Part shown: positions 41,860-51,116 of the stretch, piece by piece
Position numbering within the stretch: the stretch's first letter is position 1
Layout: every line of letters starts with the position of its first letter
Assembly (NCBI RefSeq): GCF_001575205.1
Contig: NZ_LSRE01000044.1
Span: forward strand, 186,001-250,000
Reading direction: 5' to 3'
Length of the DNA: 64,000 nucleotides
Origin: Tsukamurella pseudospumae
GTDB taxonomy: Bacteria > Actinomycetota > Actinomycetes > Mycobacteriales > Mycobacteriaceae
Notes under the pieces: model-generated
Databases searched by the model: none
What the model saw: only the letters and a program-made list of their open reading frames with translations
Told to the model about the DNA's origin: nothing
Made by a program: the position numbers and the translations under genes

Positions 41860-42582
41860 TCAGTCCTCGTCCGCGCCGCGGTCGATCCGCAGCACTCCGT
41901 CGACCGCGCCGAGGGCGGCGCCCGCCTCCGTGACACCCCGTCCGACCAGCGATAACGCGACGGTGACCTCCGGGCGCGTGATCGTCTCGTCCGAGGGCCC
42001 GTCCACGACTGTGAGTGACGCCACAGTCCACCCTCGCCGAGTGCACGTGGCGAGCACGTCCCGCAGGATCCCGGCCCCGTCGCGGTAGGTCAGGGTGAAC
42101 CCGCGCTCCGCGGTTCCCCGCACCGCGACCATCCGCCCGAGCGGCGTGAACCCGAGGACCGCCACGAAGTGCAGGCCGGTGACGGCGACGGCGAGGACCT
42201 CCAGCCCCGCCCCGGCCGCCATCCCGATCGCGGCGGTCTCCCAGACGGCCGCGGCGGTGGTCAGGCCCCGGATCGCGCCGCGCCGGGTGATGATCAGTCC
42301 CGCGCCGAGGAAGCCGATGCCCGAGACGATCTGCGCCGCGACACGCGACGGGTCGAGCACCACTGCGCCCGGCTGCAGGACGTTGCTGAAGCCGTACTTG
42401 CTGACCAGCAGGATCAGGGCGGAGGTGGTGCCGACGATCGCCTGCGTCCGCAGCCCCGCACTCTTGCCGCGGAACTCGCGCTCAAGCCCGACCACCGTGG
42501 AGAGGCCGAAGGCGAGGATGAGCTGCTCGATCTGGCGCCAGCCCTGACCGGCGCCGATCCACGATGTGGCGAGCGTGCTCAC
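41860..42582 (-). CDS. MgtC/SapB-family membrane protein
   Basis: A 240-residue protein with about five membrane helices: LILAFGLSTVVGLEREFRGKSAGLRTQAIVG (key GLEREFRGKSAGLRT), QIVSGIGFLGAGLI, RGLTTAAAVWETAAIGMAAGAG, all family signatures. The cytoplasmic C-terminal domain is ACT-like. MgtC proteins affect Mg2+-limited growth and virulence in mycobacteria and Salmonella. GTG start overlaps the upstream stop (GTGA, 42579-42582). Last gene of a three-gene operon. Confidence 0.88.
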   Translation of the reverse strand: MSTLATSWIGAGQGWRQIEQLILAFGLSTVVGLEREFRGKSAGLRTQAIVGTTSALILLVSKYGFSNVLQPGAVVLDPSRVAAQIVSGIGFLGAGLIITRRGAIRGLTTAAAVWETAAIGMAAGAGLEVLAVAVTGLHFVAVLGFTPLGRMVAVRGTAERGFTLTYRDGAGILRDVLATCTRRGWTVASLTVVDGPSDETITRPEVTVALSLVGRGVTEAGAALGAVDGVLRIDRGADED

Positions 42583-43715
42583 ACCTCCATGGTGCTCCCG
42601 ATCGGCTCGGGCGCAACCGGTCCACGGTCGCGGACGACGAAGGTCAGAGCGACCGCCGCGATCCCGATCACGAAGCAGAGCAGCGTGAAGGGCAGGTTCC
42701 CGACGGGGTCCCCGGCCGCCGTCAGGCCGTCCTTCGCGCCGAGGAAGTCGGGGAGCGCCGCGATCCACAGTCCCGCGAACACCACGAGGTAGAGCGAGGC
42801 GTACGCCTGGACCAGACGGTTGCGGTGGGCCGGGAACGACGGTGCGCCGGGCCCGGGGGACAGGCACCGTCGGACCGCGTACAGGGCGGCCCCGGCCATC
42901 AGGGCCAGTTCCAGGGCGTAGACGGTGCCGCGCACCGTGTCGCCGGCCAGGCCGATGATCGTGGCGGGCAGGGGCAGGACGAACGTGCCCACGGACGCCG
43001 CGAGGCCGATGACGACGCTGCGCCACACCAGCTGCGGGCCGGTGAACCGGACGCCCGCGTCGACGTGCCGGCCGACCATGAACTGCACACACAGCGCCAG
43101 CGACATGGGCCAGAGCGCCGCGAACACCACGACCGATCCCATCGGAACGGAGGTGAAGAAGGGCAGGTTGATCGGATTGTCGGGGGCCCACTCCCACCAG
43201 CGCAGTTGCGGCCCGAGGTGGTCGAAGATCTCGTAGAACGCGCCGTGCACGAGTCCGACGGTGCACGCGCCCAGGAACGTGCCGCATCGCCGGAAGACGC
43301 CCAGCATGCGGACGATCTCGAACGACATCGTGGCCATCAGCGGGTAGATCGCCACGATGTAGAGCGGCAGCCGCCCCCAGAGGAACTCGACGGTGAACAG
43401 GTTGTGCGCGAACATCGTGTCCACGTGCCCCGCGAGGCCGAAGGCGCCGGGGAAGTAGAGCGGCGGTTCGATGACGAACAGGTAGGCGGTGGCGCCGAAC
43501 CAGATCGCGAGGTTCGTCGCGTCACCCTGGCGCCAGCGCCGGAAGGCGTGGATGAGCATGAGGACCGAGCCGATGATGATCGTCAGCTCCAGCACCGGCA
43601 GCGTCCAGTTCTCCAGGTGGAACGGACTGCGCACGGACATCAGTCCGCCGGTGTCGTCGCAGGTGAAGCCCATGCGACGCGCGAGGGCGTCGAAGGTGGG
43701 GGTGCACAGGTCCAT
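42579..43715 (-). CDS. Polytopic membrane protein of unknown function
   Basis: A 378-residue protein with about ten membrane segments. Conserved-looking polar sites inside helices, FLVIEPPLYFPG, HNLFTVEFLWGRLPLYIV and VHGAFYEIFDHLGPQLRWWEW, hint at a transporter or lipid-modifying enzyme. It lies 4 bp after the diiron hydrolase gene and overlaps mgtC. No named family recognised. Confidence 0.75.
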   Translation of the reverse strand: MDLCTPTFDALARRMGFTCDDTGGLMSVRSPFHLENWTLPVLELTIIIGSVLMLIHAFRRWRQGDATNLAIWFGATAYLFVIEPPLYFPGAFGLAGHVDTMFAHNLFTVEFLWGRLPLYIVAIYPLMATMSFEIVRMLGVFRRCGTFLGACTVGLVHGAFYEIFDHLGPQLRWWEWAPDNPINLPFFTSVPMGSVVVFAALWPMSLALCVQFMVGRHVDAGVRFTGPQLVWRSVVIGLAASVGTFVLPLPATIIGLAGDTVRGTVYALELALMAGAALYAVRRCLSPGPGAPSFPAHRNRLVQAYASLYLVVFAGLWIAALPDFLGAKDGLTAAGDPVGNLPFTLLCFVIGIAAVALTFVVRDRGPVAPEPIGSTMEV

Positions 43716-43719
43716 CGCG

Positions 43720-44643
43720 TCAGGCCCCGATCGCCGCGTCCGAGGTGTACCAGCGGGTGCAGTCGACCCCGCTGTCGTAGCGGCGCAGCCACTCGCCGGC
43801 CAGGACCGGCAGGTTCTCGTGCGCCGGATCGTGCAGCGGCATCTGGCTGCGGATGATGCCCTTCATCGCGACGGCCTGCTCGGCCTTGGGGAGCACGTCG
43901 AAGGCGCGGGGCATGGCGCCCTTCGTCAGGTGCGGAGCGACGGCGACCAGCACCTTCTGCTTGAGCCGGTACCGCCCGAACATCGACAACGCGTCGACCT
44001 TCCGGTCCTTGAGCGGCACGTGCTGGTTGAATCCGGCGCAGGCGATCCGGATCACCTTGAGCACGTGCGCGAAGATCGACGGTGCCATCCGCATCCGGTA
44101 GACCTCGCTGCCCACGATCGCGTTGTAGATGATGAGCGCCGAGCTGCGGTGCTCCACCTCTTCGACGAAGTGCCACAGGAACATCGACGCCACGCGGTCG
44201 TCGCCCGGGCGGAACAGCGCTTCCTCGTTGTCGAGCATGAGCTTGAACACCGGTGTGAACGTGGCCTCGAGGTCGGCCGTGTACGCCAGCCGGTAGTCGG
44301 TCGAGGTGGCCTCGGTGAGGAGGTCGAACTCGCCGATCACCGCGTCGAGAGTGTTCTCCAAGCCCGGGTACTGCGCGATCAGCGCCTGGACGTGCCGACG
44401 GTGCGCGGTGGAGTGGTGGCCCTCCTGCTGCATGAAGGCGTTCGCCTCGGCCGCGACCTCCGGGTCGGCGAACTCCTTGCGCAACTGCAGGATCAGCTTG
44501 ACGATCATCTTCTCGAAGCCGACGGCGAGGAAGCTGACCGCGTTCATCATCGACGAGAAGGCGGGATTGTCGGGGTTCCACAGGAAGGGCACGGGCGCCT
44601 CGTCGAAGTGGAAGTCCATCTTGCGGGGGTGCAGGTCCGTCAT
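43720..44643 (-). CDS. Metal-dependent hydrolase, COG3687 type (diiron ferritin-like)
   Basis: A 307-residue helical protein with two metal motifs: EGHHSTAHRRH (about 75-85) and FVEEVEHRSSA (about 160-168), resembling carboxylate-bridged diiron sites. The family is annotated as predicted metal-dependent hydrolase; the reaction is unknown and an oxygenase is equally plausible. ATG at 44643. First gene of the operon with the membrane protein and MgtC, and divergent from a TetR gene with a KstR-like palindrome between. Confidence 0.8.
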   Translation of the reverse strand: MTDLHPRKMDFHFDEAPVPFLWNPDNPAFSSMMNAVSFLAVGFEKMIVKLILQLRKEFADPEVAAEANAFMQQEGHHSTAHRRHVQALIAQYPGLENTLDAVIGEFDLLTEATSTDYRLAYTADLEATFTPVFKLMLDNEEALFRPGDDRVASMFLWHFVEEVEHRSSALIIYNAIVGSEVYRMRMAPSIFAHVLKVIRIACAGFNQHVPLKDRKVDALSMFGRYRLKQKVLVAVAPHLTKGAMPRAFDVLPKAEQAVAMKGIIRSQMPLHDPAHENLPVLAGEWLRRYDSGVDCTRWYTSDAAIGA

Positions 44644-44660
44644 GAGGTGAACATACACAT

Positions 44661-44672
44661 AGAACACGTTCT
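44661..44672. promoter_or_regulatory. KstR-like palindrome between hydrolase operon and TetR gene
   Basis: AGAACACGTTCT has perfect 5-bp arms around AC; with flanks (TAGAACACGTTCTG) it fits TNNAACNNGTTNNA except the last base. It is the same core as 6145-6156. Confidence 0.55.
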
Positions 44673-44708
44673 GTATGTTGAGAACGCGCGAAGCTGTAGC
44701 CTGGGGCG

Positions 44709-45308
44709 ATGGCACGTAGGGGATGGGGTGGCACGCCGCCGACGAACGACGACGAGGCCTCGTCACGCATCGTGGCCGCCGCGGTGGACCTGATCGGGGC
44801 GCGCGGCACCACGTCGATCGCGGAGGTGGCGGACGCGCTCGGCGTGATCCGGCAGACCGTCTACCGGTACTTCCCGACGGTCGACGCGCTGCTGCAGGCC
44901 GCCGCCGTGCGGTCGGTGGGCGCCTTCCTCGATCGGCTTGCCGCGCACGTGCACGGGATCGGTGATCCCGCCGAGGCTGTGGTCGAGGGCATCGTCTTCA
45001 CCCTGGATCAGGTGCCCCGCGCCCCGCATCTGCGCCTGATGCTCGCGGGGGAGCACTCGCACACCGAGGCCATCGCCTCCGGCCAGGCGATGGCCTTCGG
45101 CATGACGATGATCCAGCGCTTCGACGTGGACTGGCCCGCCCACGGCTACGACGAGGCGCGGCTGCGCGAGCTCGTCGAGTTCCAACTGCGGATCATGCAG
45201 TCCTTCTTCATCTCCCCGGGTGATCCGCCCCGTTCGCCCGACGATCTGCGCGCCTACCTGCTCCGGTGGGTCGCGCCCGCCGTGATGGCCGTGGAGTTCA
45301 GCGAGTAG
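44709..45308 (+). CDS. TetR-family regulator
   Basis: A 199-residue TetR protein: HTH TTSIAEVADALGVIRQTVYRYFPTVDALL (key GVIRQTVYRYFPT) and an all-helical C-terminal domain. It is divergent from the diiron hydrolase operon with 65 bp between starts containing the AGAACACGTTCT palindrome, its likely operator. The same palindrome at 6144 suggests control of the acyl-CoA dehydrogenase too. Its 3' end overlaps the glycosylase-like gene by 11 bp. Confidence 0.88.
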   Translation: MARRGWGGTPPTNDDEASSRIVAAAVDLIGARGTTSIAEVADALGVIRQTVYRYFPTVDALLQAAAVRSVGAFLDRLAAHVHGIGDPAEAVVEGIVFTLDQVPRAPHLRLMLAGEHSHTEAIASGQAMAFGMTMIQRFDVDWPAHGYDEARLRELVEFQLRIMQSFFISPGDPPRSPDDLRAYLLRWVAPAVMAVEFSE

Positions 45309-46785
45309 GCGTCGATATCCGGAAGCCCGGTTGGATCGCGGTGACGCGCGCCTGCTGGCTGTTCACGAGGTCCACTGTGTCGCCGACCTGGACCAGCTTC
45401 AGGCTCTGTCCGAACCCGGATTCATGTGACACCGTCTCGTACTCGGTATCGGTGTCGCGTTCGGTTAGGACGAAGGTGTCCAGCTCGCCGTCGGAGTACT
45501 CGATCGTCACGATTGATCCGCGGAACGCCCTGCTGTCGGTCGACACGCCGTTCCGCTTCGCCCAGTCGGCCGCCAGGTCGCGCTGCTTCAGGTAGGTCCT
45601 CTTCGCGCGTCCGAGGTCGGCGAGCCGCGCCGCGAGACCGCGGTCGTCCTCGCTCAATTGCTGGTAGTCCTCGAGTCGTTCGCGACTGCCTCGACATTCG
45701 TCCATTCGAGCCGCCAGGTCGCGACGCCGCGCGAGGAGCGCCTCCTCGGCGATGCGGTACTGCTCGATCTCTCGGTCGAAGTCGGCGTCATTCGGTGTGC
45801 TCGTAGGGACGTCGTCGGGTGGTGGTCGATGGTCCGCGGGCGGCGTTTCGACAACCGTCTGTTCGGTGACTGCGGTCCCGTCTGCACCCGTGTGGTCGGT
45901 CTGTCGGACCGAAGGTGGAGGGTTGTTGGCCGGCGGTCCTTCCGACTGCTGCTGGACGGTGGGGGCGGGCTCGTCCGAGGATCGCGCTGCATAGCGATCC
46001 CTGAGGTCGCCGAGCTTTCGGGTGACGATCCGCCACCTTGCGCGGCTGGCCTGGTCGTTCGTCGCGGGCGGCTCGTCGGTGCCGGCGTCGGCGGGTGCCG
46101 GAGTGATCGAGGTGTCGTGGAACATCTGTCGTGGATCGCGCAGATGGCGGGCCGCCATCGTGAACGACTCCTCGATTTCTCGAGAGTATTTCTCGACCTG
46201 CGCCTGTGACTTGTACGCGGGATTGGCCGCGAGAGGATGCCAGGAGTCGATCACGCGGACGCCTGCCGCTAGCTCTGGGTACGCCAGCTGGAGCCGCGGC
46301 CATGCCGCTTTCGCCTGCACGCCGTGGAGCAGCACGACGCGTAGTCGCGGAAGAAGCTCCACCACCCGCGCAAGTGCATCGGTCGCGTGGAGTACGTCCT
46401 CATTCGTCGGGGTCAGCGTGCGATGTCCGCGCCGGACCGTCGTCGTCGGCTGCCACGGGAAGCTGTTCCACGCCTGAATGTCGCAGACATCGATGCCGGT
46501 CCCTGCGAGCAATGCCTTGTAACGCTCAGCGGTGGGATCGGCGTTCTCGATGCACAGCATGCCCGAGCCGTTGTGGTTGTCGGCGTTGGTCTTCGGACCG
46601 GGGTCCTGTAAGAGCGCCAGCAGGCGGGCGTTGACTCCACCGTAAGTCGGTGCAACGTACGGAACGAACGCCCCTCCGCGCTCCTCCCGCAACTGGTCGA
46701 CCAGCTCGTTCACTGGCCGCACGTGAGGGTCGTACCGCCGTCGATAGAGGTCCTCGCGATACGTCGCATCGCTGCACCACTGCAT
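45298..46785 (-). CDS. Uracil-DNA-glycosylase-like domain fused to a GreA/GreB-type C-terminal domain
   Basis: A 495-residue protein. Residues 40-215 look like the UDG superfamily: LLQDPGP (motif 1, 58-64), DICDIQAWNSFPW region (key AWNSFPW) and SWHPLAANP (HP at 183-184). Residues 225-335 are a Pro/Thr-rich linker, 336-410 a probable coiled coil (EEALLARRRDLAARMDE, LADLGRAKRTYLKQR), and 422-486 resemble the FKBP-like C-terminal domain of GreA/GreB (IVTIEYSDGELDTFVL, VGDTVDLVN). This combination would tie base excision to RNA polymerase. ATG at 46785; domain calls are by motif only. Confidence 0.65.
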   Translation of the reverse strand: MQWCSDATYREDLYRRRYDPHVRPVNELVDQLREERGGAFVPYVAPTYGGVNARLLALLQDPGPKTNADNHNGSGMLCIENADPTAERYKALLAGTGIDVCDIQAWNSFPWQPTTTVRRGHRTLTPTNEDVLHATDALARVVELLPRLRVVLLHGVQAKAAWPRLQLAYPELAAGVRVIDSWHPLAANPAYKSQAQVEKYSREIEESFTMAARHLRDPRQMFHDTSITPAPADAGTDEPPATNDQASRARWRIVTRKLGDLRDRYAARSSDEPAPTVQQQSEGPPANNPPPSVRQTDHTGADGTAVTEQTVVETPPADHRPPPDDVPTSTPNDADFDREIEQYRIAEEALLARRRDLAARMDECRGSRERLEDYQQLSEDDRGLAARLADLGRAKRTYLKQRDLAADWAKRNGVSTDSRAFRGSIVTIEYSDGELDTFVLTERDTDTEYETVSHESGFGQSLKLVQVGDTVDLVNSQQARVTAIQPGFRISTPTR

Positions 46786-46971
46786 GATTCCCACCCTTCT
46801 GAAGGCTCGCTCGCCGAGCCGGTCGCCTCGTCGTCGACCTGCGCTGCAACCCCGCTGCAACGCTTGACTCGTAGTGTTCCAGATCACACCGACAAGAACC
46901 GTCGGTGAAACACGCCGATACCACCCGGCAACACGCCGGGAACAGGATCGACCGTGATCAGGAAGGCCCAC

Positions 46972-48417
46972 ATGAGTACTGAGCGCCCGGCGCCGAACCC
47001 GCTCCATCACGACGGGGTGGACGCGACCATCGAATCCGATGCCTATCTCGCCAAACGCACCCTCCGCTCGGGTTCGGCGGGATGGGTGCTGTTGGCGGGC
47101 CTCGGCGTGAGCTACGTGATCTCCGGCGACTACGCGGGCTGGAACAACGGTCTCGCACAGGGCGGCTGGGGCGGCCTCGCGATCGCCGCGGTGATCATCG
47201 CGGGCATGTACCTGGCGATGGTGCTGGGCATGGCGGAGATGTCCTCGGCGCTGCCCGCGGCCGGCGGTGGCTACACCTTCGCGCGCCGCGCGCTCGGTCC
47301 GTGGGGCGGCTACGCCACCGGCATCGCGATCCTCATCGAGTACTCCATCGCGCCCGCGGCGATCGCGACCTTCATCGGCGGCTACGTGCAGTCGCTGGGT
47401 CTGTTCGGGATCACCGACGGCTGGTGGGTCTACCTGTTCGTCTACGCGCTGTTCATCGGCATCCACCTGACGGGCGCCGGTGAAGCGCTCAAGGCGATGT
47501 TCGTCATCACCGCGATCGCCCTGGTGGGGCTCGTGATCTTCGCGATCTTCGCCGTCGGGAAGTTCGACGTCCACAACCTCACCGACATCGCCGCCACCGA
47601 CGCGGTCGGCGCGTCCAGCTGGCTCCCGCACGGCTACCTCGGGATATGGGCGGCCGTGCCCTTCGCGATCTGGTTCTTCCTCGCGATCGAGGGGGTGCCG
47701 CTGGCCGCGGAGGAGGCGCGCGAGCCCGAGAAGAACGTGCCCCGCGGCATCATCGTCGCGATGCTGATGCTCGTCGTCACCGGCGCGACGGTGTTCTTCC
47801 TCGCCCCGGGCGCTGTCGGCGCGCAGGCGATGTCGACGTCCGGCAACCCTCTCGTCGAGGCACTCGGCGACGGCACCGCGTCGAAGGTGGTCAACTACAT
47901 CGGCCTCGCCGGCCTGGTCGCGAGCTTCTTCTCGATCATGTACGCCTACTCGCGCCAGACCTTCGCGCTCTCCCGCGCCGGCTACCTCCCGAAGAGCCTG
48001 TCCGTCACCAACGCCCGCAAGGCGCCCGTGCTCGCGCTGATCGTCCCGGGCGTGATCGGTTTCGCCCTGTCGCTCACCGGCAAGGGCGCGATGCTCCTGA
48101 ACATGGCCGTCTTCGGCGCGGCGCTGAGCTACGTGCTCATGATGATCAGTCACATCGTGCTGCGCCGCCGCGAACCCGACATGCCGCGCCCGTACCGCAC
48201 GCCCGGCGGTATCGTCACGACCTCGTTCGCCCTGGTCATCGCCTGCATCGCGGTCGTCGCGACCTTCCTCGTCGATCCGAAGGCGGCCGGCCTCACCCTC
48301 GCTGCGTTCGCGGCCTTCCTCGTGTACTTCGGCGTGTACAGCCGCCACCACCTGGTGGCCAACTCGCCCGACGAGGAGTTCGCCGCCCTCGCCGACGCCG
48401 AACGGGACCTGCAGTGA
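46972..48417 (+). CDS. eat: Ethanolamine permease
   Basis: A 481-residue APC-superfamily transporter with about 12 helices: SGDYAGWNNGLAQGGWGG (key GDYAGWN), MSSALPAAGGGYTFARRALGPWGG and FAIWFFLAIEGVPLAAEEAREP, all typical of Eat-type ethanolamine/amino-acid permeases. It imports ethanolamine for EutBC two genes downstream. ATG at 46972 is chosen because GGAAGG lies 5 nt upstream; an in-frame GTG at 46954 has no RBS. It overlaps the phosphatase gene (TGATG). Confidence 0.88.
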   Translation: MSTERPAPNPLHHDGVDATIESDAYLAKRTLRSGSAGWVLLAGLGVSYVISGDYAGWNNGLAQGGWGGLAIAAVIIAGMYLAMVLGMAEMSSALPAAGGGYTFARRALGPWGGYATGIAILIEYSIAPAAIATFIGGYVQSLGLFGITDGWWVYLFVYALFIGIHLTGAGEALKAMFVITAIALVGLVIFAIFAVGKFDVHNLTDIAATDAVGASSWLPHGYLGIWAAVPFAIWFFLAIEGVPLAAEEAREPEKNVPRGIIVAMLMLVVTGATVFFLAPGAVGAQAMSTSGNPLVEALGDGTASKVVNYIGLAGLVASFFSIMYAYSRQTFALSRAGYLPKSLSVTNARKAPVLALIVPGVIGFALSLTGKGAMLLNMAVFGAALSYVLMMISHIVLRRREPDMPRPYRTPGGIVTTSFALVIACIAVVATFLVDPKAAGLTLAAFAAFLVYFGVYSRHHLVANSPDEEFAALADAERDLQ

Positions 48418-49673
48418 TGCGCCGCGCGGCGCTACTCGCCGCCACCCTGCTCACCCTCGCCCCCGCGGCCGTCGCCTGCTCGTCGAGCAACTCCACGACG
48501 TCGACGGAATGCCGCACCCTCGCCGCGGACAAGGGCTGGTACGGCGAGAACCGTGATCGCCTCCAGAAGCTCATCACCGAGCGGGGCCACTGCGGCACTA
48601 CGCCCGACGGTGCTGCCCCCGTCGCCCTGTTCGACTGGGACAACACCGTGGTGCGCAACGACATCGGCTCGGCGACCGCGTACTGGATGATCCGTACCGG
48701 CAAGATCCGGCAGCCCGCGAACGGCGACTGGCGGACCACCAGCCGGTACCTCGGTCCGGAAGCCGCGCAGGCCCTCGCGGAGGCGTGCCCCACCGCGCTC
48801 GCCGCGCCCGGCACGCCGCTCCTCACCGACCGGGACACGCGCTGTGCCGACGCGCTCGTCGCGGTCGTCGACGACGGTGAGATCGGCGGCAAGCCCGCCT
48901 TCGCCGGCTACGACCACCGGCGGATGGAGCCCGCGTACGCCTGGGTCGTCCAGCTCATGGCCGGCTACACCGAGGCCGAGATCGAGGACTTCGCGAAGAG
49001 CGCCCGCACGGAGGCGCTCGCCGCGCCGGAGGGTGCGAAGCAGCGCGTCGGGACCACCGAAGTGGCCGCGTGGGTGCGGTACTACAGCCAGATCAAGGAC
49101 CTCATCGGGACACTGGTGGACAACGGCTTCGACGTGCGGATCATCTCCGCCTCGGCACAGCCCGTCGTGCGGGCGTGGGCGCCCGAGGTGGGGCTCGCGC
49201 CCGACAAGCTGATCGGCATCCGCCCCGTCGTCGCCGACGGGAAGATCGCTCCACACCTGCGGGGATGCGGCGACGTGCCCGACGGTGACGACTCGATGAT
49301 CAACTACATCGACGGCAAGCGGTGCCTGGTCAACCAGGAGGTGCTCGGCATCTCCGGGGCGCAGGCCTGGCAGCAGGCGCCGGAGGCCCGGCGCCAGGTG
49401 CTCTCGGCCGGCGACTCCGTCACCGACCTCACCTTCCTCAGCGATGCCACCGGTCTACGACTCGTGATCAACCGCAACGTCCCCGAGCTGATGTGCACCG
49501 CGTACGCGGACGCCGACGGCACGTGGCTCGTCAACCCCATGTTCATCGAGCCGAAGCCGCAGGCGAAGCCCTACGCGTGCGCCACCGCGGGCACCGACGC
49601 CGCGGGCGCGAAGGTGCCGGTGCGCGGCGCAGATGGCGCCCCGCTGGGCTCCGTCGCGGATACCGTCTACTAG
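48417..49673 (+). CDS. Secreted HAD-family phosphatase lipoprotein (phosphoethanolamine/phosphocholine type)
   Basis: A 418-residue protein with a lipoprotein-like signal peptide ending AAVACSSS (Cys20). The HAD motif I FDWDNTVVRND has the nucleophile Asp, motif II is ISASAQP, and motif III-IV SAGDSVTDLTFL. The domain resembles phosphorylcholine phosphatases. Encoded between the ethanolamine permease and eutB, it most likely releases ethanolamine from phosphoethanolamine outside the membrane. Substrate is inferred from context. Confidence 0.75.
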   Translation: MRRAALLAATLLTLAPAAVACSSSNSTTSTECRTLAADKGWYGENRDRLQKLITERGHCGTTPDGAAPVALFDWDNTVVRNDIGSATAYWMIRTGKIRQPANGDWRTTSRYLGPEAAQALAEACPTALAAPGTPLLTDRDTRCADALVAVVDDGEIGGKPAFAGYDHRRMEPAYAWVVQLMAGYTEAEIEDFAKSARTEALAAPEGAKQRVGTTEVAAWVRYYSQIKDLIGTLVDNGFDVRIISASAQPVVRAWAPEVGLAPDKLIGIRPVVADGKIAPHLRGCGDVPDGDDSMINYIDGKRCLVNQEVLGISGAQAWQQAPEARRQVLSAGDSVTDLTFLSDATGLRLVINRNVPELMCTAYADADGTWLVNPMFIEPKPQAKPYACATAGTDAAGAKVPVRGADGAPLGSVADTVY

Positions 49674-49700
49674 AAGTCACCCTCTGAAATCGGAGCAATC

Positions 49701-51116
49701 ATGATCCGCAGCCAATCCGTCCGCGGGGAGTCCTTCACCTTCACGTCGATGGCCGACCTGCTGGCCAAGGCCACGCCGCTGCGATCCGGCGACCAACTCG
49801 CCGGCTGCGCCGCGGCCTCCGACGCCGAGCGTGCCGCCGCGAAGTGGGCCCTCGCGGACGTCCCGCTGACGGCGTTGCTCGAGGAACTCGTCGTCCCCTA
49901 CGAGTCCGACGAGGTCACCCGCCTCATCATCGACACCCACGACCGGTCGGCCTTCGCCCCGATCGCACACCTCACCGTCGGGGACCTCAGGGACCTCCTC
50001 CTGCGGATCGCGATCGCCGACGATGCCGGTGCCCGGCTCGCCGCCCTCGGACCGGCGCTCACGCCGGAAATGGTTGCGGCGGTGAGCAAGCTGATGCGCA
50101 ATCAGGACCTCATCGCGGTCGCGCGCGCAGTCCGGGTCACGGCCGGTTTCCGCACGACGGTCGGCCTTCCCGGCACGCTCGCCACCCGCCTGCAGCCCAA
50201 CCACCCGACGGACGATCCGCGGGGCATCGCCGCCGCCACCCTCGACGGCCTGCTGCTCGGCTGCGGCGACGCGGTGATCGGGATCAACCCCGCCACCGAC
50301 TCGCCGCACGCCACGTCCGACCTGCTGCACCTGCTCGACGAGGTGCGCACCCGGTTCGACATCCCCACCCAGTCGTGCGTGCTGAGCCATGTCACCACGA
50401 CGCTCGGCCTCATCGAGCAGGGCGCCCCCGTTGACCTCGTCTTCCAGTCCATCGCCGGTACGGAGGGGGCCAATTCGGCGTTCGGCGTGACGATTCCGCT
50501 CCTGGAGGAGGCCAACGCCGCGGCGCGTGAGCTGGGCCGCGGCACCGTCGGGAACAACGTCATGTACCTGGAGACCGGGCAGGGCTCGGCACTCTCGTCC
50601 GGCACCCACCTCGGCACCGACGGCGCGCCCGTCGACCAGCAGACCCTGGAGACGCGGGCGTACGCCGTTGCGCGGCACCTGGACCCGCTGCTGGTGAACA
50701 CCGTGGTCGGGTTCATCGGGCCCGAGTACCTCTACGACGGCAAGCAGATCACCCGCGCCGGGCTCGAGGACCACTTCTGCGGGAAGCTCCTCGGCCTGCC
50801 GATGGGCGTCGACGTCTGCTACACCAACCACGCCGAGGCCGATCAGGACGACATGGACGACCTGCTCACGCTTCTCGCGGTCGCGGGCGTGTCCTTCGTC
50901 ATCACCGTTCCGGGCGCCGACGACGTCATGCTCGGCTACCAGTCGCTCGCCTTCCACGACGCGCTCTACGCGCGCCGGGCGCTCGGCCTGCGGCCCGCGC
51001 CCGAGTTCGACGCGTGGCTCGCCCGCCAGGGCATGACCGACGAATCGGGCGGACTCCGCGACGTGGCCGTCGAAGCGTCTCCGCTCCGCGAACTCGCGGC
51101 GGGAGTCGGGCGGTGA
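49701..51116 (+). CDS. eutB: Ethanolamine ammonia-lyase large subunit
   Basis: The 471-residue catalytic subunit converts ethanolamine to acetaldehyde and ammonia with adenosylcobalamin. Characteristic stretches include HLTVGDLRDLLLRI, RLQPNHPTDDPRG, FQSIAGTEGANSAFGV, YLETGQGSALSSGTH and MGVDVCYTNHAEADQDDMD. Full length. It lies 27 bp after the phosphatase gene and overlaps eutC by GTGA. No Eut microcompartment shell genes are present, so acetaldehyde is handled in the cytosol. Confidence 0.95.
   Translation: MIRSQSVRGESFTFTSMADLLAKATPLRSGDQLAGCAAASDAERAAAKWALADVPLTALLEELVVPYESDEVTRLIIDTHDRSAFAPIAHLTVGDLRDLLLRIAIADDAGARLAALGPALTPEMVAAVSKLMRNQDLIAVARAVRVTAGFRTTVGLPGTLATRLQPNHPTDDPRGIAAATLDGLLLGCGDAVIGINPATDSPHATSDLLHLLDEVRTRFDIPTQSCVLSHVTTTLGLIEQGAPVDLVFQSIAGTEGANSAFGVTIPLLEEANAAARELGRGTVGNNVMYLETGQGSALSSGTHLGTDGAPVDQQTLETRAYAVARHLDPLLVNTVVGFIGPEYLYDGKQITRAGLEDHFCGKLLGLPMGVDVCYTNHAEADQDDMDDLLTLLAVAGVSFVITVPGADDVMLGYQSLAFHDALYARRALGLRPAPEFDAWLARQGMTDESGGLRDVAVEASPLRELAAGVGR

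Noticed and set aside
45298-48351. Very long open frame of about 1000 codons on the minus strand
   Set aside because: The part beyond 46785 is antisense to the ethanolamine permease and has shadow composition (Arg/Asp/Glu-rich); only 45298-46785 reads as protein.
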